Below are positions 34,097 through 42,364 of a stretch of DNA of 64,000 nucleotides, one piece after another. The DNA is from Gp13-AA77 sp035578005 (lineage in GTDB: Bacteria > Acidobacteriota > Terriglobia > UBA7540), in contig DATJYK010000243.1 in NCBI GenBank assembly GCA_035578005.1, positions 26,328 to 90,327 on the forward strand. The letters run 5' to 3'. Position numbers and translations under genes: made by a program. How positions within the stretch are numbered: the stretch's first letter is position 1; each line of letters opens with the position of its first letter. The notes under the pieces are model-generated. The model did no database searches. It saw only the letters and a program-made list of their open reading frames with translations, and was not told the DNA's origin.

Positions 34097-35883
34097 AGAT
34101 GACTTTCGCCTGCGTTTACATCACGACCTTTCCTGTTCAGGCGGTGGTGCGCCTCGAACCGGAGCTTCGTGAGCGAGCCGTGATCATCGTGGAGCCGGAG
34201 CCGCCGCCTTCGCGAGTGTTCGCCTTGAACGAAGCAGCGCGAAGGGCCGGAGCGGAGTGCGGCATGAGCCAGGTGGAGGCAGCCGGTTTCAAGGGAGTGG
34301 AAGTGCGGCGACGATCGCAGGCTGCGGAAGCGTCGGCGCATGCGGCGCTGTTGGATTTGGCGCGATCTTTTTCGCCGCGCTTTGAGAACGTGGCAATGGA
34401 TACGGTGGTGCTCGATCTGGCCGGCCTCGAGGCTCTTCTGGGCACAGCCGAGGCGATCGCCCAACAATTCGTGGAGCGCGCACGAAAGTTGGGGCTCGAT
34501 GCGAACGTCGCCTTGGCGCCCAATCCCGATGCCGCGCGCCTGGCCGCTCGCGGCTGGGCGGGAATCACACTGATTGGCGAAGGTGAGGAAGCGCGTCGGC
34601 TGAGTGATCTGCCCGTCGAGGTCCTTGACCCTCCGCTCGAAATGCAGGAGACGCTCGAACGCTGGGGAATTCGCACCTTTGGAGCGTTGGCCGCACTTCC
34701 ATCTGCTGAACTTTCCGAACGGCTGGGACAGGAAGGAATCCGCTTGCAGCGGCTTGCCCGCGGCGGCGCTTTGCGAGCTTTGGTTCCCGCTGAAGAGCCG
34801 CTTCATTTTGAGGAAGCCATGGATCTTGACTATCCCGTGGCGGAGATCGAACCGCTGGCGTTCATTCTGGGAAGGCTCCTCAACCAACTCTGCGCCCGCC
34901 TGGCGGCGCGCGGGCGGGCCACGCAGGAACTGCGACTGGTGTTGGGCTTGGAAGGTGGGCACGAAGACAGTCAGGTGAAAGATCGAAATCCGAAATCCGA
35001 AATTCGAAACTCGACAATCGAAGGTGATCCACGAGTTACGATTTTCGAGTTTCGATTTTCGCCCCCCGAATCCCGAGCTTTACGTCTGCCCATCCCCACG
35101 CAGGATTCCCGATTGCTTCTGAAGCTATGGCTGCTTGAACTGGAAGCGCATCCGCCTTCGGCGCCGGTCTTGAAAGTAGCGATCACGGCCGAACCTACTT
35201 GGCCGCGCGTGGCGCAAGGCGATCTTTTTCTTCCTCGCGCACCCGATCCGCAAAAACTGGAGCTGACGCTCGCCCGTCTCAGAGGCGTGGTGGGCGAAGA
35301 CAAAACAGGATCGCCGGAATTGCTGGATACTCATCGGCCGGATGCGTTTCGGATGCGACAGTTCGGGATGCTGTCTGCGGAACCCGCGAAGAGTCGCAGG
35401 TCAAAAGTTGAAGGTCAAAAGTCGAAAGTCCACAGTCGACAGTTGACAGTTGACAGTCGAAAGTCAAAGGTAAGAGCCAAGTTTGTTTTCGACTCTCACG
35501 ATTCAACATTTAATTCCCGAACCCCGAACCCCGAATCCCGAACCCCGGTACTGCTCCGCCTTTTCCGGCCTCCACTTGCGGTCAGCGTCGAAGTGCAGGC
35601 TGGTCATCTCGTCAGGGTTGATTCAACCCAAGTACATGGACGTGTGGTGTCGATTGCCGGTCCTTGGCGCACATCGGGTGCTTGGTGGACTGACGATTCG
35701 TGGGAGCACGATGAGTGGGATGCGGAGATCGCGGTTGTCAGTCGTCGGTTGTCGGTTGTGAGTTACTCGCAGCACTTGAGAAAAGTCGAAGGTCGAAAGT
35801 TAAAAGTCGAAAGAGTTTACTGCTATCGCCTCTATCGCGATTTGACGAACGGCCATTGGTTCGTGGGCGGCGTGTATGACTGA
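34093..35883 (+). CDS. imuB: ImuB, catalytically inactive Y-family polymerase paralog
   Basis: ATG 34093 overlaps the imuA stop. The N-terminus MTFACVYITTFPVQAVVRLE corresponds to the Y-family palm start. The acidic D-x-D catalytic residue is absent (YITTF), as expected of ImuB, which acts as a scaffold linking DnaE2 to the sliding clamp. VALAPNPDAARLAA and DLPVEVLDPPLEMQETLERW (helix-hairpin-helix region) are conserved. Three low-complexity inserts (34973-35060, 35391-35549, 35732-35812) lie in the C-terminal half, yet the terminal YCYRLYRDLTNGHWFVGGVYD-type motif is retained. 596 aa, enlarged by the inserts. Confidence 0.9.
   Translation: MKMTFACVYITTFPVQAVVRLEPELRERAVIIVEPEPPPSRVFALNEAARRAGAECGMSQVEAAGFKGVEVRRRSQAAEASAHAALLDLARSFSPRFENVAMDTVVLDLAGLEALLGTAEAIAQQFVERARKLGLDANVALAPNPDAARLAARGWAGITLIGEGEEARRLSDLPVEVLDPPLEMQETLERWGIRTFGALAALPSAELSERLGQEGIRLQRLARGGALRALVPAEEPLHFEEAMDLDYPVAEIEPLAFILGRLLNQLCARLAARGRATQELRLVLGLEGGHEDSQVKDRNPKSEIRNSTIEGDPRVTIFEFRFSPPESRALRLPIPTQDSRLLLKLWLLELEAHPPSAPVLKVAITAEPTWPRVAQGDLFLPRAPDPQKLELTLARLRGVVGEDKTGSPELLDTHRPDAFRMRQFGMLSAEPAKSRRSKVEGQKSKVHSRQLTVDSRKSKVRAKFVFDSHDSTFNSRTPNPESRTPVLLRLFRPPLAVSVEVQAGHLVRVDSTQVHGRVVSIAGPWRTSGAWWTDDSWEHDEWDAEIAVVSRRLSVVSYSQHLRKVEGRKLKVERVYCYRLYRDLTNGHWFVGGVYD
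34973..35060. repeat. Heptamer tract 1 inside imuB
   Basis: GATCGAAATCCGAAATCCGA and GAGTTTCGATTTTCG encode KDRNPKSEIRNS and TIFEFRFS. The tract interrupts the little-finger region. Confidence 0.85.
35391..35549. repeat. Heptamer tract 2 inside imuB
   Basis: GTCAAAAGTTGAAGGTCAAA, CAGTTGACAGTTGACAGTCG and CCCGAACCCCGAACCCCGAA. Together these encode about 45 residues rich in S, K, R, P and N. Confidence 0.85.
35732..35812. repeat. Heptamer tract 3 inside imuB
   Basis: GTTGTCAGTCGTCGGTTGTC and AAAGTCGAAGGTCGAAAGTT encode VVSRRLSVVSY and RKVEGRKLKVER just before the conserved C-terminal motif. Confidence 0.85.
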
Positions 35884-35963
35884 GTTTGGCAGCAACCACG
35901 AATCACGGAGAGTTAATGCTTGTCACTAACCACTAACCCCTAATCACTAACCCCTGCTTTTCT
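35884..35963. repeat. CACTAACCCCTAA heptamer spacer between imuB and dnaE2
   Basis: CACTAACCACTAACCCCTAA and TCACTAACCCCTG fill the whole 80-nt spacer. Similar CCCTAAC units occur at 30103-30128. Confidence 0.8.
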
Positions 35964-38900
35964 ATGTACGTCGAACTCCACGCACGCTCTGCCTTCAGCT
36001 TTCTTGAAGGCGCTTCGCTTCCGGAAGATCTTGTCGCGCGGGCGAAGGAGCTTGGCCTTGAGGCGGTCGCTTTGCTCGACCGTGATGGTGTCTACGGAGC
36101 ACCGCGCTTTTACGCCGCTGCCCAAAAATCCGGGCTTCGCGCTCATGTCGGTGCTGAGATCACCTCGACAGAAGGTTTTCGTTATCCGCTGTTGGTGGCC
36201 AGCCGCACGGGATATCAGAACCTTTGCCGACTGATCACACGCATGAAAATGCGCGCTCCGAAAGGTGAAGGCGCGGTAACTGAGGATGACTTGGCTGAGC
36301 ATGCTGAAGGATTGATCTGTTTGACTGGTGGCGAAGAAGGACCTTGTGGCGGGGCTCGGGACTCGGGATTCGTAGCTCGGGGTTCGGGGTTCGGGATTCG
36401 GGGTTCGGGAAATCGAAAATTGGAAATTGCAGATCACAAATCGGCAGAATTGGGAATTGCAGATCACGAATCGAAAGAGTTTGAAATTGCGGGTCATAAA
36501 TTCGAACTATTCGAACGCCGAACATCGAACACCGAACACCGAATCCCGAACCCCGGATCCCGAGTCCCGAATCCCGAGTCCCGGGTGAAGCGCCTCATCG
36601 AAATCTTTGGCCGCGAAAACGTTTACGTGGAGCTGCAACGGCATTTTGACCGGCGCGAGGAGGCGCGCAATCAGGCAGCCGTGCAAGTGGCGCGCGAGCT
36701 TAAGCTACCGCTCGTCGCCACCAACGGAGTGAGTTTCAGCACGTCTGCTGAACGCCAAGTGGCAGACGTTTTTACCGCGCTCCGGCACCATCGCACGCTC
36801 GAAACCGCCGGCCGTTTGCTCACATCGAACGCCGAGCGTCATTTGAAGCCGCCCGAGGAGATGGCGCGGTTGTTTGCAGATCTGCCCGAAGCTTTCGCCA
36901 ATACTCTGGAGCTTTCTTCGCGGCTCGAATTCACGCTTCGCGACCTCGGTTACAAATTTCCTCCATATCCCGTTCCCGAGGGCGAAACCCAAGTCTCTTT
37001 TCTCCGCCGGTGCACGGCCGAAGGAGCAATCGGCCGCTACGGGCATGGGAACGAACGCGCCGCAAAGCAGCTTGAACGCGAACTGGCGCTGATCGAAAAG
37101 CTCCACCTCGAAGGCTACTTCCTGATTGTCTGGGACATCGTGCGCTATTGCCGCGAACAGGGAATCCTGGTGCAGGGGCGCGGCTCGGCCGCGAACAGCG
37201 CCGTTTGCTACGCGCTCGGCATCACCGCCGTTGATCCGGTCAAAATGGATCTGCTTTTCGAGCGATTCCTTTCCGAAGAGCGCGGCGAGTGGCCGGACAT
37301 CGATCTCGACCTGCCCTCTGGCGATCAGCGCGAACGCGCCATCCAGTACGTTTACGAACGCTACGGGCAGCGCGGAGCGGCCATGACGGCGAACGTCATC
37401 ACTTATCGGGGCCGATCGGCGGCGCGGGAAGTCGGCAAGGTGCTGGGATTTGATGCCGAGACGTTGGGCCGCCTCACCAGCTTGGTGAGCGCCTGGGAAT
37501 ATCGCGACGCTAGCGACACGCTAGAGCGCCACTTTCGCGACGCCGGATTCGACCTTAAGCAGCCGCGCATCCGCAAGTTCCTGGACCTCACCGTGGCCAT
37601 TCAGGATTTGCCGCGTCACCTGGGCCAGCACTCGGGAGGCCTTGTGGTGTGCCAGGGGCAGCTTGATGCTGTGGTGCCGCTCGAGCCGGCCACCATGCCG
37701 GGCCGCGTGGTGGTGCAATGGGACAAAGACGATTGTGCCGACCTCGGCATTGTGAAGGTGGACTTGCTGGGACTTGGAATGATGGCCGTGCTGGAGGATT
37801 CCATCCGGCTTATCCGCGACCATTACGGGAAGGAAGTAGACCTGGCGCACTTGCCGCCTGATGATCCCGAGGTGTATACAGCCTTGCAGAAGGCGGACAC
37901 GGTGGGCCTGTTTCAGGTGGAGAGTCGAGCCCAGATGTCTTGCCTGCCGCGTCTCTGCCCGAAGCGCTTCTACGACTTGGTGGTGGAAGTAGCCATCATC
38001 CGTCCCGGGCCGATCGTCGGCAACATGGTGCATCCTTATCTCAACCGCCGCCTGGGACGGGAGCAAGTAACTTATCCGCACCCATCGCTCGAACCGGTGC
38101 TTGGGCGGACGTTGGGAGTTCCGCTGTTCCAGGAGCAGTTGCTGCGCATGGCCATGATCGCTGCAGGATTCACGGGCGGCGAGGCCGAGGACTTGCGGCG
38201 GGCCATGGGATTCAAGCGCTCCGAAAAGCGGATGCAGGAGATTGAGAAAAAACTGCGGCTTGGAATGGAACGCCAAGGCATTGCGCCGACGGCGCAGGAA
38301 GAGATTGTCCACTCCATCACCGCGTTCGCGCTTTACGGTTTTCCTGAATCGCACGCAGCCAGCTTTGCCTTGCTCGCCTATGCCAGCGCCTATCTCAAGT
38401 GCCACTACCTGGCAGCGTTCACGGCCGCCATGCTCAACAATCAGCCCATGGGCTTTTATCATCCCTCGACACTCATCAAAGACGCTGAGCGTCACGGCTT
38501 GCACGTGAAGCCCATCGACGCCGCGCGGTCGGAGTGGCCGTGCATCATCGAGCGCGCCGGAAACCAGTTGGCGGTCCGGATCGGTCTCCGATATGTGAAG
38601 GGACTGCGTGAAGAAGCGGCGCAGGCTATGGTTCGCGAGCGTGGCCGCGCGCCGTTTGCTTCCCTCGACGATCTGGTGCGGCGCGTGCCCGAACTGCGAA
38701 AAGACGAATTGGTGACGCTGGCTGAAGTCGGAGCGCTTAATTTCATCGGAGAGTCTGATTTCGTAGGCGAACTCGAGAAGGCAACGGACGCGGTGTCTCA
38801 AGCTCGCAGGGCGATTCAACATCGTCATCGTCGGGACGCGCTGTGGCAGGTGGAACGCGCTGCGCGGCCGGCAGGACCACTCTTGGAACAAATCGAAAAT

Positions 38901-39473
38901 CGAAAGTCGAAATTTGAAACTCGAAATTCGAAACTCGAAATTCGAAACTCGGATAGCGACTCGACGCCAGAAGCATCTTCCTCGATTTTCGAGTTTCCAG
39001 TTTCGATTTTTGAGTCTCCGGTTTCGAATTTCGAGAATCGCTCGCCGCTCTCGGCAATGACGCCTGAAGAGCGTCTGGTGGCGGACTTCCACAACACGGG
39101 ACTCACAGTCGGGCCGCATCCCATGGCTTACCGGCGCGCGGAACTCGATGCCCTCCGCGTAAAACCGGCAAGTGCGCTCGCGCGTATCACCAACGGCCGA
39201 CACGTGCGTGTGGCGGGCGCGGCGATCGTCCGCCAGCGTCCTGGCACCGCCAAGGGCTTCGTTTTTCTGAGCCTCGAAGACGAAACGGGTATCGCGAATG
39301 TCATCGTTACGCCAGATCTTTTTGAACAATACCGCGTGGTGGTTGTGCGTGAGCCGTTTCTGCTGATTGAAGGCAGGCTTCAGAATCAGGACGGCGTGAT
39401 CTCTGTAAAGGCTGAACGCATCGGGCCCCTAACCGTCAGCCGCGCCGGCATCGCCTCTCATGATTTCCACTAA
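35964..39473 (+). CDS. dnaE2: Error-prone DNA polymerase III alpha DnaE2 (ImuC)
   Basis: PHP-domain start MYVELHARSAFSFLEGASLP, then the polymerase core with the catalytic acidic motif PDIDLDLPSGDQRERAIQ, QGRGSAANSAVCYALGIT, RPGPIVGNMVHPYL and a C-terminal OB domain (RVAGAAIVRQRPGTAKGFVF). This is DnaE2, not DnaE1, judging by the ImuA/ImuB neighbours and length (about 1,169 aa with inserts). Two low-complexity inserts occur: 36352-36583 replaces a PHP-to-palm loop after GLICLTGGEEGPC, and 38888-39042 lies between the helix-hairpin-helix region and the OB fold. Framing residues are conserved on both sides, so the enzyme may still work. No Shine-Dalgarno is obvious; the 80 nt before it are CTAACCC-like repeats. 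Confidence 0.92.
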   Translation: MYVELHARSAFSFLEGASLPEDLVARAKELGLEAVALLDRDGVYGAPRFYAAAQKSGLRAHVGAEITSTEGFRYPLLVASRTGYQNLCRLITRMKMRAPKGEGAVTEDDLAEHAEGLICLTGGEEGPCGGARDSGFVARGSGFGIRGSGNRKLEIADHKSAELGIADHESKEFEIAGHKFELFERRTSNTEHRIPNPGSRVPNPESRVKRLIEIFGRENVYVELQRHFDRREEARNQAAVQVARELKLPLVATNGVSFSTSAERQVADVFTALRHHRTLETAGRLLTSNAERHLKPPEEMARLFADLPEAFANTLELSSRLEFTLRDLGYKFPPYPVPEGETQVSFLRRCTAEGAIGRYGHGNERAAKQLERELALIEKLHLEGYFLIVWDIVRYCREQGILVQGRGSAANSAVCYALGITAVDPVKMDLLFERFLSEERGEWPDIDLDLPSGDQRERAIQYVYERYGQRGAAMTANVITYRGRSAAREVGKVLGFDAETLGRLTSLVSAWEYRDASDTLERHFRDAGFDLKQPRIRKFLDLTVAIQDLPRHLGQHSGGLVVCQGQLDAVVPLEPATMPGRVVVQWDKDDCADLGIVKVDLLGLGMMAVLEDSIRLIRDHYGKEVDLAHLPPDDPEVYTALQKADTVGLFQVESRAQMSCLPRLCPKRFYDLVVEVAIIRPGPIVGNMVHPYLNRRLGREQVTYPHPSLEPVLGRTLGVPLFQEQLLRMAMIAAGFTGGEAEDLRRAMGFKRSEKRMQEIEKKLRLGMERQGIAPTAQEEIVHSITAFALYGFPESHAASFALLAYASAYLKCHYLAAFTAAMLNNQPMGFYHPSTLIKDAERHGLHVKPIDAARSEWPCIIERAGNQLAVRIGLRYVKGLREEAAQAMVRERGRAPFASLDDLVRRVPELRKDELVTLAEVGALNFIGESDFVGELEKATDAVSQARRAIQHRHRRDALWQVERAARPAGPLLEQIENRKSKFETRNSKLEIRNSDSDSTPEASSSIFEFPVSIFESPVSNFENRSPLSAMTPEERLVADFHNTGLTVGPHPMAYRRAELDALRVKPASALARITNGRHVRVAGAAIVRQRPGTAKGFVFLSLEDETGIANVIVTPDLFEQYRVVVVREPFLLIEGRLQNQDGVISVKAERIGPLTVSRAGIASHDFH
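36352..36583. repeat. Low-complexity tract 1 inside dnaE2
   Basis: Units GGGGCTCGGGACTCGGGATT, AATTGCAGATCACAAATCG and CCCGAATCCCGAGTCCCGGG occupy about 230 nt. They encode a ~77-residue insert (e.g. SGFGIRGSGNRKLEIADHK). Confidence 0.85.
38888..39042. repeat. Low-complexity tract 2 inside dnaE2
   Basis: AAATCGAAAATCGAAAGTCG followed by GAAACTCGAAATTCGAAACT, then the complementary-sense TTTTCGAGTTTCCAGTTTCG. The peptide is NRKSKFETRNSKLEIRNSD ... FEFPVSIFESPVSNFEN. Confidence 0.85.
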
Positions 39474-39500
39474 GGTCGATCCGACCCGCCAGAAAACCAA

Positions 39501-39542
39501 AGGCCCCGAAGGCTCGCTACTTGCGAAGTCCATCCGGGGCCT
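39501..39542. terminator. Bidirectional terminator-like hairpin after dnaE2
   Basis: AGGCCCCG (39501-39508) pairs with CGGGGCCT (39535-39542) between convergent dnaE2 and the Tudor-like gene. A-rich sequence flanks both sides (AAAACCAA, CAAAGAAT). No strong U-tract is present. Confidence 0.55.
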
Positions 39543-39573
39543 CAAAGAATCAAAGTGCCTTCAAGCCGCCAGT

Positions 39574-39819
39574 CTAATTAACCACCACCGGCGTGCCAAC
39601 GTCTCCTGACGAAGCGAGGGATTGCGACTTCGCCCGGCGCGCGCCCCGCTTTTTCTTCGGGGCCTCGCCCTCGGCCGCCTCAAAGAAGGCCATCGCCGTC
39701 ACGAACTTCCTGACGCCCGCAGTGTCAAAGTCCACCGTGGTCCGATCATCGTCGCGCTCCACAATGATTCCATTACCGTACTTGGCATGGTGCACGTACT
39801 GCCCCACTTTGATAGCCAT
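39574..39819 (-). CDS. Small UvrD/PcrA C-terminal Tudor-like protein
   Basis: ATG 39819 with GGAGAG upstream gives 81 aa. GQYVHHAKYGNGIIVERDDD and TVDFDTAGVRKFV resemble the Tudor-like end of UvrD/PcrA helicases (G..V.H..FG.G.V......V.F...G.K.L), which contacts RNA polymerase. The C-terminus is basic and disordered (KKKRGARRAKS). As a free-standing domain it could be an RNA polymerase or DNA-repair accessory protein. It is convergent with dnaE2, which may be coincidental. Confidence 0.7.
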   Translation of the reverse strand: MAIKVGQYVHHAKYGNGIIVERDDDRTTVDFDTAGVRKFVTAMAFFEAAEGEAPKKKRGARRAKSQSLASSGDVGTPVVVN

Positions 39820-40143
39820 CCGTAACCTCTCCATTCTGTTTTTGACGGCACTTGTGCCTAAACGTGCGGCTGCAGTAGCTCTGAAGGTTGGACGCAGAAT
39901 CCGCCTAGCCCAGACCCAAAACACCCTTACACTCTTCTGATGACCCGAGGAGCCGAAAAGTTACCGTGCCAAGGCTAGAAAACTGAGGCGTCAAGGCAAC
40001 AAGCAAATGTAAGACATTGAACCTACAACGCTTAGCTGGACATTGGATGGCAATCGCAGCCAAGGGCCCAGCTAACCAGCCTTCGCGGCTAGCCCGAGTG
40101 CGGCGAATCCCATTTGGAGGAAGGTCGAAAATCCGTCTAGGCG
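39820..40143. other. Intergenic region, no feature seen
   Basis: No supported frame, palindrome or repeat family. It contains the upstream region of the Tudor-like gene and the downstream flank of the carrier-protein gene. Confidence 0.5.
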
Positions 40144-40407
40144 TTACACCTTGGAACCCAGCTTGGACTGGACCAGCCGGTCAATATCATCGACGCTTTT
40201 GAAATTGTCGTTCACGATCTCTTCGTCGGCAATCCGAACCCCGAACGTGTCTTCCAAAAAACTCACCAGCCGGAAGATGGCGAGTGAATCAATCACGCCG
40301 TTCTCGGTCAGCGATTCCGTATCCGTCACCGCGCCGAGGCCCTTTCGTTCGGCGGTTTCCTGCACCCACTGACGAATCTGGTCTTTAGTTGACTGAGTAT
40401 CCTGCAT
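40144..40407 (-). CDS. Stand-alone peptidyl/acyl carrier protein (PltL/RedO-like)
   Basis: ATG 40407 with GGGGAG upstream. The 87-aa protein has the phosphopantetheine serine S41 in ENGVIDSLAIFRLVSFLEDT (DSL motif). A four-helix carrier fold is apparent, with acidic helix II surface EDTFGVRIADEEIV. It is the last gene of a four-gene minus-strand group with the adenylation enzyme and the dehydrogenase. It would carry the aminoacyl group activated by 40586-42160. The size and DSL context resemble carriers of pyrrole pathways more than fatty-acid AcpP. Confidence 0.85.
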   Translation of the reverse strand: MQDTQSTKDQIRQWVQETAERKGLGAVTDTESLTENGVIDSLAIFRLVSFLEDTFGVRIADEEIVNDNFKSVDDIDRLVQSKLGSKV

Positions 40408-40585
40408 GTCTCTCCCCTCGCTGGATTAGATATTTTTTCAGAAGAGCCCGCGTTTGTCCACGCCTTACCACAAGGCCCACAATGCAATGTCAGGTTAAGG
40501 CCCGAAACTCCGTCCCGTTCGAAATCACAAGCCTCCGACGCCGTTTCGCAGTCTGCCAGTCACCACGCGGAGTGATCCCTTACCA

Positions 40586-42160
40586 TTACGCTGCAGCCTC
40601 GGAAGCAAGCTTCACTCGATCAATCTTACCCGTGGACGTCTTGGGAAGCATCTCGCGAACGTCAATGCGCTCCGGAATCATGTATTGCGGCAGCCGGGAA
40701 GCGCAGTGCTCGGTCAGAGCGGCCGTGGTAAGCGGGACACCGTTGTTGAGCGCCACGTAGGCCCGCAGGCGCGCGCCGATTTCCTCATCCGGAATGGCCA
40801 GCACTGCCGCTTCGCGAACGTCCGCGTGCGCGAGCAGAACAGCTTCGATTTCGCCCAACTCAATCCGGTACCCACGGCTCTTGATCTGGTTGTCGCGGCG
40901 TCCCAAGAAGTCATAATCACCGTCGCCCCGCAGCCGCACCAGGTCGCCTGTGCGGTACGCTTTCTCTTCGAAATGAGGCTGAAACCGGTTGGGAACCACC
41001 ATCTTATGAGTTTTTTCGAGGTCGGCCCAATAGCCGGGAGTTACGGACGGGCCGCGCACGTAAAGTTCGCCTTCGCGTCCGGGCTCGCTAACCACAGCAT
41101 CGCTCTCATCGACGGCGAACACTTCGGTGTTCGAGCAGGCGCGCCCAATCGGCAACCGGTCGAGCGTTTCCAAGGCACCGCGGTCCACCGGATAGTAAGT
41201 GCACACGTTGGTTTCCGTCGGTCCGTAGAGATTGTAAAGAGCGGCGTGGGGCACCATCGCGGCAAGTTGGCGGAGGTATTTCATGGGGAACACCTCGCCG
41301 GCAAACAGAATGATGCGGAGCCTGGAAAGATCGAGCGAGGAGAGCTTGCCGTGCAAGATCAGAAAAACCAGCGCGGAGGGTACCGAATACCAGATGCTGA
41401 TCCCTTGCGTCACGATGAACCGCGCGAGGCTGGCGGGAAAGAGTTGCACGTCTTCCGGGATCATGTACGTGCAGGCTCCGGCCTCGATGGCGTTATAAAC
41501 GTCAAACACCGACAAGTCAAAGTGCAGCGGCGCGTGGTTTGAAAGACGATCCTCCGGCCGCACCTGAAACTCGTCCGCGCACCACTGGACGAACGTCAAC
41601 GCGTTCTGATGAGTCAGCATCACGCCCTTGGGCCGGCCCGTGGAGCCTGAGGTGTAGATGATGTAGGCGAGGTCGAGCGTGGTGGGCTGAAACGGGACGG
41701 GCGGATGAGATTCCGGAAAGCTGGCGAGCGCCGACCAAGGAATCTGATTTGCGGCAGCCGCGACCGCCTTCTGATCGGCCAACACGCTGAATTCCACCGA
41801 GGGAATGGCATGGGGATTCAGCTCAGCGAGGTTGCCGGTGGTGCTGACGAGCCCGCGCATGCCGCAGTTTTGAATGATGTACTCCACTCGCTGCGCCGGC
41901 GCTCCCGGGTCAAGTGCCACGTAGACGCCTCCCGCTTTGAGCACGCCGAACATAGCAACGACGCTCTCGACGGCCTTGGCAAAGTAGAGTCCCACACGGT
42001 CGCCCTTGCGCAGGCCGCGCTCGCGAAGCAGATGCGCGAGCTGGTTGGAGCGCTCTTCGAGTTCCCGGTAGGCAAGCGATCGCCCACGCGCCCAGATAGC
42101 GGGCCGCTCAGGGTATCGTTCGGCGCTCCGGGTCAGGAGCTGGTTCAGTAGAAAAGGCAT
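40586..42160 (-). CDS. Stand-alone adenylation enzyme, predicted L-proline-[carrier protein] ligase
   Basis: 524 aa. A3 motif YTSGSTGRPKGVML (170-182 region), A5 NLYGPTETNVC, A7 YRTGDLVRL, A8 GYRIELGEIEA, A10 KTSTGKIDR. Aligned to GrsA, the specificity positions are D215 L216 F219 Y258 L285 A287 L311 V319 C320 and K512. To my memory DLFYLALVCK or near variants mark L-Pro activation in PltF, RedM and AnaC. It would load proline onto the carrier at 40144. Relatives also include exosortase-associated acyl ligases, so the substrate is inferred, not shown. It is followed by the carrier after 178 nt and preceded by the dehydrogenase. Confidence 0.8.
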   Translation of the reverse strand: MPFLLNQLLTRSAERYPERPAIWARGRSLAYRELEERSNQLAHLLRERGLRKGDRVGLYFAKAVESVVAMFGVLKAGGVYVALDPGAPAQRVEYIIQNCGMRGLVSTTGNLAELNPHAIPSVEFSVLADQKAVAAAANQIPWSALASFPESHPPVPFQPTTLDLAYIIYTSGSTGRPKGVMLTHQNALTFVQWCADEFQVRPEDRLSNHAPLHFDLSVFDVYNAIEAGACTYMIPEDVQLFPASLARFIVTQGISIWYSVPSALVFLILHGKLSSLDLSRLRIILFAGEVFPMKYLRQLAAMVPHAALYNLYGPTETNVCTYYPVDRGALETLDRLPIGRACSNTEVFAVDESDAVVSEPGREGELYVRGPSVTPGYWADLEKTHKMVVPNRFQPHFEEKAYRTGDLVRLRGDGDYDFLGRRDNQIKSRGYRIELGEIEAVLLAHADVREAAVLAIPDEEIGARLRAYVALNNGVPLTTAALTEHCASRLPQYMIPERIDVREMLPKTSTGKIDRVKLASEAAA

Positions 42161-42164
42161 TTGT

Positions 42165-42362
42165 CCGTGGTCAGTCGTCCGTTGTCACTTGCTCGTTGTC
42201 CGTAATCGGCGGTTCGAAGCTCGTAGTTCGTGGCTAGTTCAGAGTTCATGCTTCCAGTGACTTGTTGGTTTTTCGCTTTCTGACCCCTGACTTTCCTCTT
42301 TTCATCCTTCATCATTCACCGTTCATAATTCTTGTCACTTGGCACTCGTAACTTGTCACTGA
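42165..42362. repeat. Low-complexity spacer between dehydrogenase and ligase genes
   Basis: Runs such as TCAGTCGTCCGTTGTCACTT, CTTCATCATTCACCGTTC and TTGTCACTTGGCACTCGTAA fill the 200-nt gap. They belong to the low-complexity style of the imu region. Confidence 0.7.
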
Positions 42363-42364
42363 TT

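Noticed and set aside
37521..39329. 602-codon minus-strand frame
   Set aside because: Antisense shadow of dnaE2, kept open partly because heptamer tracts lack stops in all frames.
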